Assembly (NCBI GenBank): GCA_021234155.1
Contig: JAJEKV010000049.1
Coordinates: forward strand, 1,397,487 to 1,461,486
Source of the DNA: Isoetes taiwanensis
Taxonomy: Eukaryota; Streptophyta; Lycopodiopsida; Isoetales; Isoetaceae
Direction: 5' to 3'
DNA: 64,000 nucleotides
Shown piece after piece: positions 57,323 through 64,000 of this stretch (positions are counted from its first letter, which is position 1; each line of letters opens with the position of its first letter). A program made the position numbers and the translations under genes. The notes beneath the pieces were generated by a model. That model was not told the DNA's origin, did not search any database, and saw nothing but the letters and a program-made list of their open reading frames with translations.

Positions 57323-58976
57323 TGTGACGCTCTCGCTAAACGTGACGGGCCCGTACCGTACACTTTCGGCAGAAATCCCCATCCGACTCAATAACCGCAT
57401 GGGCCTTCGTCTACCCGCACTCTGAGGTGACTCTTAGTGCGGGAAGGGAACACGAAGGTGTCTTGCGCGCCCTTCCCCTATGGGCTCCTATAACAGCGGA
57501 AGCGATAACACGTCAGAACTAGCATCAACATATACAAATACTACCTCGAAGGGTAGTGCATCACTCATAAACCAAGGCAAAGATGATAATCACGAACCAT
57601 AAAACATGAGAGCTCCTACCCCGCTCGGACTTGCACTTTCGTAAGGAGGATGACCGGCCGGGCTAGGCCTCAAGATAGAGCGTAGAGCCAGGAGTCATGG
57701 CAATGGCGAGGGGCTGGCATAGAACAATGGCTAGGGTTGACCACTCCATCCGCCCCTCTGTGCATACTTTGCAAATGGGCTAGATCAGGCTCTGACAGGA
57801 CTCTAGCCTTCCGGATACGCAATCCCATGGCATCACCCATCGGGACTACTCCGGTGTTGCATCTCCCTCGGGTCCGATGAGGCAGGAAGGGTTGCATCTC
57901 CCCCTCCCGGGATCTAGAGGTGCGTGGGCGGCTAGAGAATCGTGGCGACACACGCATGCGCACCGAGTGAACCCCCAAAACGAGAGCCAAGCCAACACTT
58001 GCGGCTCTCGAGGAAGTGGCAACACCATTGCCCGGGAGGTGTCGGACCCATGCTCGGCCCACACGAAGTGACCGACCATAAGCCTAGCCCACTATGGGAT
58101 CCCCCGAAGCCCCCACTCGGCAGGGATCCTCCCTCCACTTTCCCTCTAGCCCCGTTATATGGTGTTGAGTCATATCATAGCCTCAATAGCCTGGTGGGCT
58201 CCTATGCACAGGCCGCAACTAATAGGAACTAAGGGATCTACTCTAGGAGCATACTACATATGGCTCTAGGTCTCTACCCCCCTTTCCAATACAAGAGGAG
58301 CAAACATGATCAACCATCATCACATAATCATCACATCATGAGAATAATCATAAGAAGAACATCTTAACCTAATCATACAACTAACTAATGGTTAGGGTTC
58401 CTTGATTAGGGTTCAAGATGTTGAATATGGGTTCTAGGATGGCTCTACTCTAGATACAAGATACTAGCACATCTGGAATGCTAATTCGGATGAGCTATCA
58501 CAACTACTATCCTACATACCTGCTCCTGAAGCTCTCCCTCGGATCCAGGTGTGCCTCCATGGTCTCGGAGCTCACGAGATGCCGCTCCTACTCCAAGAAC
58601 GAGTCTACCTTTGGGCCGCTTTGCACCAGTCTATGCCACAGCAAACGATGTTCGAAACGAGGTTTCGAACGAGTAGGTGAGTCTCTGGGTGCTAGGGCTG
58701 GAAAGAGGTCTAGGGTTAGGGTTTATGCCTATATAAGTTAGGTCCACCTAGGATGCCACGTGGCACCAATCGGGTGAGTCCTGTGTGGCGGTGCCCCAAT
58801 AGGTTAAGGCCACGTGGATAATGGCTTAACCTATGGTTGGCTAAGTTATGAGAATAACTTAGCCCATGCCCCCTAGTGCCACAACCTATGGTATACAAGG
58901 CTATGAAGATAGACTTGTATACTGACGGATCCAGGAATATACGTATTTATGACGTATATTCCCCTGGACCGTCACA
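57323..58976 (-). repeat. 5' LTR
   Basis: It pairs with 43921-45557. On the minus strand it starts TGTGACGG and ends GCGTCACA. The TATA-like motif CCTATATAAG lies at 58728-58737. Confidence 0.95.
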
Positions 58977-59010
58977 GTAATTCCAAGAGATTTTTCTCTC
59001 TGCAATCCAG
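58977..59010 (-). other. Target duplication, then remainder of the interrupted exon and its splice acceptor
   Basis: GTAAT at 58977-58981 repeats 43916-43920. Bases 58999-58982 continue the coiled-coil frame. GGATTGCAG ending at 59000 is a plausible 3' splice site. Confidence 0.65.
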
Positions 59011-59770
59011 ATAGAATAACCTTAGAAATAAATAAAGCCAAACATCTGCTGAATCGTTCCCTGTTTCATGATTTAGGTTTATGCCCTATCAAGGCTCTTC
59101 ATGAAATGATTGCAAACTTGATTTTTCTTCTTAACCACAAGCCAGAAATTTGAGTAGTTTAAGAAAACTTTAAAAAGCTCCATACTTAACTCACTATCGT
59201 ATCAGCTCTGGCCCCTTCTTCAGCTCACTGCCTTTCTAGATAATGATAATTGCAACTGAGCAAGCTACAGATGGCCAAGTGCAATACCAAGTTCACTGAA
59301 GGAAAATACAACTCAACTGAGTACAAAGCTGGAAGGAATACCCTATTATCCTGGGAAGAATTCTACAGCGAAATTTTGGGCAACACGATGGCCGGAATTC
59401 TACAGTGGCATTTTGGGCAACAGTGCGGTGGAGTTCTGGGCAACAGAGCGGCCTCCATTTGCGGAGCAGACCAATTTTAGGGAGCTTGGTAGAATTAGGT
59501 TATCTGCTCTGCTCTGGGAATCAACCAAAGGGCACTGTACCTGCTCTAAGCGAACTGATGGGCTCTGCTATGGGAATCAACCAAGCCTCTGTTTTGGGGC
59601 TTGTGAGCCATAAACATATGTGGCCAAAAAGCAAGCATGATAAGCTTCTGCAAATCCCATAATTGGTACAAATGAATAAAGCTCCAAGGATTGACAAAGG
59701 CGTAAGAAAAAATGTCTAAGCTCTTCAGAAACTACAGCCTAGTAATTTTGAACACAGATTTGGTGAGGAA
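59011..59770 (-). other. Probable intron or upstream region of the coiled-coil gene
   Basis: No exon could be joined confidently. Plus-strand frames near 59250-59662 contain a repeated GAATTCTACAG(C/T)G motif (59360 and 59396) and no recognisable protein. Confidence 0.35.
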
Positions 59771-60240
59771 CCTGCCGTCAATTGCATGCAATGGCTGGCA
59801 GATTTAGAACTGCAATGCATGAGCCCAGTAGAATTCCATCTCCAGCCATGTCCACATTGGCGAGAATGTGCTTATGTTGATCCTGCAAACAATTTGAACA
59901 AATAAAGCTACTGCGCCACATTTTCGGTGTAGTCTGGGTGAGCTCTCCAACAATTTTTTGCCCTGAACACAACTTATCGCCCGTAACTTTGTGCCTGACC
60001 ATCTCGCTGTACCTTGTAGCTTAGATTCATCACCTTATAGCTTAGATCCAGAGAGCTAGGAGGCGCCGAAAGAAAGACGGATCTGCCATAGCCAGAGCAG
60101 AGCAAGGAATCAAAGACCCAGGAATTGCTTGCAAAGCAAGAACGAAAAAGAGGAAACCTGAGCAGGGCAGGATTGCTTGCTCTGCAGGGTTGCACGGCAA
60201 GAGAAAGGGACGTCAGTTTTTTTTTAATTTTCATTTATTT
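59771..60240 (-). other. Possible exons of an upstream minus-strand gene
   Basis: Minus-strand TTGTTTGCAG ending at 59883 is a good splice acceptor, followed by an open stretch (DQHKHILANVDMAGDGILLG). Further upstream MVRHKVTGDKLCSGQK begins at 60002. These could be 5' exons of the coiled-coil gene, but phases do not prove it and no family is recognised. Confidence 0.3.
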
Positions 60241-60523
60241 ATTTTTTTTAAAAACACGTGTTGTGCTCACGCGTTTTCCAGAGATGAAAATATTACAATC
60301 AAACAAAAAAAGGAATCAGATCGAAATCCGATTGCAATGGTAGTAATGATGACGTCACGCAGTCACATCTTTTAATTTTTTTTTAACTATATTTTTAAAG
60401 TACACGTGGTGCTCTCAGGTTTTTTGCTTTGAGACGGAAATATTCCATCAAAGAACAAATGAATCTGCTTTATATATGTTTAGACTACTAGAGTTGGTAA
60501 AGTATTTTAGATGCAAATAGGAT

Positions 60524-60678
60524 GCTTGATGTGATCCTTCTTAAAAAAAGATATGCTCTTTGAAAAGGACTAATAACTTTATGCACTTAGGGTGGTAAAG
60601 CATTAAATGAGAAGGGGTACTTGTGTTTAATTTTAATTTGACAACAAATAAGAAAGTGGATCACACGATGCGAATTTA
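60524..60678. repeat. GGATCACACC repeat unit, copy 3, split by an insertion
   Basis: An arm GCTTGATGTGATCC (60524-60537) is followed by TATGCTCTTTGAAAAGGACT, then GTGGTAAAGCATT-like text and GGATCACACGATGCGAAT (60658-60675). The unit is about 75-80% identical to 61777-61940. The right arm of its hairpin is displaced to 61777-61794 by the Harbinger-like element. Confidence 0.8.
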
Positions 60679-61744
60679 GGGTGAAATCACACTTATGGAC
60701 ACCCAAGTTTTATAAAACATCTCCACCAATCAAATTTCAAGCATTATGTTTCTTGGGCGCACCCCTTATCACACTGGGGGTGCCCAAAACACATTAATTC
60801 CTGGGCATGCCTCAAAATCCTGGGCGGGGGCTACCCCCTGCCCAAGTTCTTGGCCACTGCCAGCTCATTGCCACGTTGCACAAAATCATCGATCAGACAG
60901 AAATTAGGGTTCTTGAGGAAACCCGGATTGATCCTTCTACACGATTTCAAGACCGGATTTGTTCATTGTGATGCCGAAACAGTGAAAACACTTGCAATCA
61001 TGCTGGAGGAGAGAAAATCGAACTGAAATCGAAGAAAACTAGGACGATTCGTAACCAGTTTTGATTTAGGGCGATTTAGAAACATGATTTCAGAAATTTT
61101 TAGGGGAATCTGATGCCAATATGTAGCATAATAACAGGGGGTTCCAGGGGGATTTGATATAGATATAATTCTTGAAACCATAGACCATATCCCCAAAACA
61201 ATTCAATGGGTTATTATAAAAAAAAACATAGATTTAAGATAAAAAATAGTCACATTAGCTCACTGGTTAGATTGGTTAAAGTAGTCGTATTAGGACATTG
61301 AGTTATTTTGGTAGAGGTTCGAATCCCCGTATTTCATATTCTAAAAGCTTAAGCCAAACCGTATAGAGGCTCGATATACCATCAAAACCTTAGGCAAACT
61401 CGTATTCATCTTAAAATCATAGGCGTCCCCAATCATAATTGAGCATAATCGAAACGAGAGGTGTCAAGAAGCTCCAACATACAGTCTGGGCCATAGGATT
61501 GACAGATCCGACGACTGTGGTAGTCCAAGGTGCACCTCGTTTAGAAGCAGTTTGAGTCTAATCGTGACAAATCTGGAGCAAAAATAGCTTCATCCAGGTA
61601 TATCTGCCGATTTTTTGCTGCCCTCGTTCTGATAGGGTGAAGAGATTTTGGGTGCAGATGTGATAGAAAAATCCTGGGCTTCCACAGCCCCCGCCCAAGA
61701 CAGAAAAAAACCTTTCTTGGGCGTCCACTAGTGTGATTTCGCCC
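60679..61744. mobile_element. 1066-bp PIF/Harbinger-like nonautonomous element
   Basis: The left end GGGTGAAATCACACT and the reverse complement of the right end GGGCGAAATCACACT extend to about 29 bp of inverted repeat with four mismatches. TTA is duplicated outside (60676-60678, 61745-61747). The homologous unit near 61940 reads GCGAATTTAGTGTGT without the element, exactly the predicted empty site. A 3-bp TTA target and GGG-start ends fit PIF/Harbinger. No transposase frame is inside (minus frame 60963-61196 is unrecognised), so it is nonautonomous. Confidence 0.85.
61250..61340 (+). repeat. tRNA-like (SINE-type) pol III box pair
   Basis: TAGCTCACTGGTTAGATTGG at 61256 resembles an A box and GGTTCGAATCC at 61316 is a perfect B box. 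They are about 60 bp apart. No cloverleaf with acceptor stem is obvious, so a SINE head is more likely than a tRNA gene. Confidence 0.5.
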
Positions 61745-61776
61745 TTAGTGTGTTCCATTTTTGTTGCATATGTACT

Positions 61777-61990
61777 ATTCGCTTGGTGTGATCCTTCTTG
61801 AAAAATAATATGCTCTTTGAAAAGGGATAATGACTTATGTACTTAAGAGTGGTAAAGCATTTTAGATACAAATAGGAATGAGTACTTGTATTTAATTTTA
61901 ATTTGACAACAAATAAGAAAGTGGATCACACCATGCGAATTTAGTGTGTCCCTTTTTTTTTGCATATGTATTATTCGCTTGGTGTGATCC
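61777..61990. repeat. GGATCACACC repeat unit, copy 4, with complete hairpin
   Basis: The unit starts ATTCGCTTGGTGTGATCC (61777-61794). It ends with the hairpin GGATCACACCATGCGAAT (61923-61940) and ATTCGCTTGGTGTGATCC (61973-61990), complementary with one mismatch. Confidence 0.9.
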
Positions 61991-62152
61991 ATCTTGAAAA
62001 AAAAATAGCTTTCAAGTAAAAGGAAAGAAAGAAATATCTTATTTAAAGTGTAAAGTGTTAGTATATAAGGTGTTGGTTTATTAAAATACTATTTGTTTAC
62101 GCTAAGTTGTAAGTTCAATATTTGTGTTTCTATTTACTTTTTACGCAAAAAA

Positions 62153-62214
62153 GGATCACACCGGTAATTTCTTATATGCAATTACCAGCATGAAGATTTC
62201 GTATCATATGATCC
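62153..62214. repeat. GGATCACACC hairpin, copy 5 (degenerate)
   Basis: GGATCACACCGGTAAT and ATCATATGATCC flank a short loop containing TTATATGCAATTACC. Only the outer arms are conserved. Confidence 0.6.
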
Positions 62215-62515
62215 TCTTTAAACAAGGATGGCTTTGACCTTCAATGTTCATAAATTTTATGAATGTTTGCATATAAGAATGTCACATATCATATTTTCTT
62301 AAAAATGGTCATCAAATGGATAACTAGTCAAAGAGTTCTTCTACTACTTAAAGAGTTTCAAGACTCATTTTGCTATAATTTAAATAGCAATAGATTTTTT
62401 AAAGGAATCTATTGTTAAAAGTAGTCAAAGACTTCTTGTATTAGCGGTATCTAAACACAAACACCATAACCTTTGTACTTCAAGAATATATAAACCCTTA
62501 GCATTGCAAAGTATA
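62215..62515. other. AT-rich spacer
   Basis: No feature is seen apart from an imperfect inverted repeat around 62380-62420 (AATAGCAATAGATTTTT / AATCTATTGTTA). Confidence 0.4.
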
Positions 62516-62518
62516 ATG

Positions 62519-62999
62519 TCATTTATTAGCATCTTCACGGACATTTCCCTTCCTTATCGGGCGGCTCATCTCAAGGGCGTATTCGATTTGAATGCCTTCA
62601 TCCTCTCTCAATCTCTCACAATATCCTAGGAGGCCACGATTTACCGTCACCACAAAATCGGACCAAACTTGAAACGTCCACGAAATGGCGGTTTCTTGCC
62701 ACTCAACGGATCCAATGGATATAAAGCGCCATCCGCCTGGGATGTCGACACTTTTGAGCCCAAGACACAACACGCCGAGGTCTAAGTTCTTATTTTTGAA
62801 CCTCCTTTTTTGCGATTGAAGACCGGAGCATATTCGTGGAGTCGGGTTGGATCCTTATCCACACATCATTTGGAGCTTCCATCTTTGCGTGGATGCGCGG
62901 TAGCGAAATGAAGGTGTACAATTTGTATGCCCCAAACACAATTAAGCCCGTGTGAGCGAGCGTCCGTACTAACCTCGTTTTTAAATTTGCAGCGTGCAT
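62519..62999 (-). pseudogene. Two adjoining minus-strand frames, unrecognised
   Basis: 62790-62999 encodes VRTLAHTGLIVFGAYKLYTF and KMEAPNDVWIRIQPDS. 62519-62773 encodes VDIPGGWRFISIGSVEWQE, TFQVWSDFVVTVNRG and ends KGNVREDANK. The composition looks truly protein-coding, and a frameshift at about 62780 would join them. No motif or family is recognised. Like gene F in the other element, they lie on the minus strand close to the right end, so an element-encoded protein is possible. Confidence 0.4.
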
Positions 63000-63043
63000 A
63001 TGGAAATTGAAAAGTCCATTCTCCTACAATCCATGCTTTTATA

Positions 63044-63410
63044 CATTAAGCAAATTCAAATTTCGAATTGTAGGGGGCGGGAAGCCTGTATTGGGATGAA
63101 GTAAAGATCACGGTTAATCTTTGGGTTCACATGGATGACTGGCTTACGGCTTAAACCCGCTGAACTTGGGTGAGGCAAAAAAATTCAGCCCGTTTTGGAA
63201 AATCAGCCCTTGCAAGATCCAACTTGTGTAGGCGATGCAACGACCGATTTTTAATCAAGGCCGACTCCTGAGAACTTCGTGGAGGCCTAAACTTCTCCAT
63301 GTGAACCACCCATAAGGCGTAGCCGCAGCGCCTCGAAATAAAAGTCTGATACAAAGCTTCAACCTACACATTCAAATTTTGAAATGTGAAAGGCGGGAAG
63401 CTTGTATGGC
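63044..63410. repeat. Direct repeat, 322 bp apart
   Basis: ATTCAAATTTCGAATTGT followed by GGCGGGAAGCCTGTATTGG (63048-63096) recurs as ATTCAAATTTTGAAATGT and GGCGGGAAGCTTGTATGGC (63370-63408). Bases between carry short minus-strand frames without recognisable content. Confidence 0.8.
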
Positions 63411-63705
63411 CATGGCCTCTAAATGAAAATAGCGCAAGAATCGGTGACACGCACACTTGGTATCTGACAAACCAAGAGACACCGTCATGAGTTGCCGGTA
63501 TGCTATAATGCAAGTGGCTTTTTAGAAGCGCCACATGTTGCATCGGCTTTGTCGACAACCAACGAAATTAAATACATATGGCGCCATGAATCTTAATCCC
63601 CTTATTAGGAGAATATTCCAAGTAAATTTGTAATGATGAGATTTTGGTATCCTAGGTGGCATGGTAAAAAAGGAGCGGAAATATGACGTGGAATGGCTGA
63701 TAGGA

Positions 63706-63737
63706 GGCCATTTTGAGACCCCAAATCCGCCCTAATG
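63706..63737 (-). repeat. Right terminal inverted repeat of the 23.3-kb element
   Basis: The reverse complement starts CATTAGGGCGG and is identical to 40465-40496. ATGACGTGGAAT at 63683-63694 is the complementary subterminal box. Confidence 0.8.
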
Positions 63738-64000
63738 AATGCAAAGGTCTATTATGTGCTAGGTAACTGGCCGGATCGAGGGGTTTCCGGCCGGTAAACC
63801 GGTAGGACCCAGCGTGAACCACCACTTCAGCAAACTTCCGTTGATGTGGCGCACGTTTAATTTTTTTTCCTCTGCTATTTTCTTTCCCCTTCTTTCCTCT
63901 GCGGCAATGGAGGGCGCCGGGAGTTTTGGCGATGGCGCTGCATGTAATTTTGAGGCGCTGCAGGAAATTTTAGGTTTGTGTAGCTATGGTGTATGGGGGT
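63738..64000. other. Right flank, no feature seen
   Basis: CCGGCCGG-type words and a pyrimidine-rich tract precede a GGCGATGGCGCTGC region that could be a coding start leaving the window. Nothing can be assigned. Confidence 0.4.

Larger units (their letters stand above)
43921..58976 (-). mobile_element. 15.06-kb Ty3/gypsy chromovirus carrying extra genes
   Basis: Two LTRs of 1637 and 1654 bp begin TGTGAC/TGTGAT and end TCACA, with a GTAAT duplication outside. The primer-binding site (57309-57321) and polypurine tract (45558-45570) show that transcription runs on the minus strand. The domain order is gag, zinc knuckle, protease, RT, RNase H, integrase, chromodomain, which is the Ty3/gypsy order. 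About 6.4 kb between the primer-binding site and gag is extra. It holds a histone H3-like gene, an antisense PPR fragment, GC-rich repeats and unassigned frames. Pol is broken by many frameshifts, so as read it could not make its own enzymes. Confidence 0.93.
40465..63737. mobile_element. Candidate 23.3-kb element with perfect 32-bp CATTAG inverted ends
   Basis: Bases 40465-40496 and the reverse complement of 63706-63737 are identical over 32 bases, starting CATTAGGGCGGATTTGGGG. They agree again at an ATTCCACGTCAT box 19-26 bp further in. Length, start (CATTAG), ending (GGCC) and CCACGT box copy the ends of the 24605-38878 element. Removing the nested gypsy element and the Harbinger-like element leaves about 7.1 kb. 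That remainder holds a coiled-coil gene, hairpin repeats and a CACTA-like terminus. No target duplication was found. Alternatively, two solo ends flank host DNA. Confidence 0.5.

Noticed and set aside
63150-63185. 28S rRNA-like words (AAACCCGCTGAACTT)
   Set aside because: Only about 15 bases resemble the start of large-subunit rRNA, and the flanks do not match.

Overview
This is a nuclear genome window from a land plant with a large, repeat-rich genome. The best guess is a seed-free vascular plant (fern or lycophyte), with a gymnosperm as the alternative. The evidence is a plant L1-type LINE, a Ty3/gypsy chromovirus primed from initiator tRNA-Met, CACTA-type termini, a PLS-type pentatricopeptide (PPR) fragment and plant-style intron/exon borders. 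The lineage call is an inference. Almost everything here is mobile DNA, most of it decayed. No intact single-copy host gene, rRNA or tRNA gene was found.

Layout. 1-3662: a 1.13-kb tandem satellite, a diverged partial unit, then a CpG-rich palindromic block ending in a CACTA-like terminus. 3669-7951: broken transposon-type genes (a DUF8039-like piece and a DUF7869-like gene). About 8190-15684: a nearly full-length but inactivated L1 LINE (ORF1, endonuclease, RT, zinc finger, poly-A). 15685-24604: mostly unrecognised DNA with small tandem duplications, three phase-compatible exons of an unknown acidic protein, and a fold-back element.

24605-38878 (14.3 kb) is bounded by 32-bp inverted repeats beginning CATTAG. 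Inside, decayed gene modules A to E on the plus strand (A and B weakly BAH-like, C a long-tailed histone H3-like gene, D and E a new paralogous pair) are each followed by an array of about 57-bp units built on a CpG-rich palindrome. The right end carries a minus-strand transposase-like gene (F).

40465-63737 (23.3 kb) is bounded by a second perfect 32-bp inverted repeat that also starts CATTAG and is also followed by a CCACGT box. It contains a coiled-coil gene split by a 15.06-kb Ty3/gypsy element (43921-58976, minus strand, 5-bp target duplication GTAAT). It also holds a 1.07-kb PIF/Harbinger-like element (60679-61744, TSD TTA) whose empty site survives in a neighbouring repeat copy, and a family of GGATCACACC hairpins.

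The most unusual content is histone H3. The gypsy element carries, between its primer-binding site and gag, a gene that starts with the canonical tail MARTKQTARK, has its own TATA box, then a long basic/acidic linker, then an H3 core truncated before helix 3. The 14.3-kb element separately carries an H3-fold gene with an intact helix 3. Two different mobile elements bearing H3-derived genes, one of them a chromodomain retrotransposon, is the best candidate here for an undescribed system. Sequence differences between near-identical repeats (satellite units, the two LTRs) cluster at CpG-rich spots, so some frameshifts may be assembly errors rather than decay.
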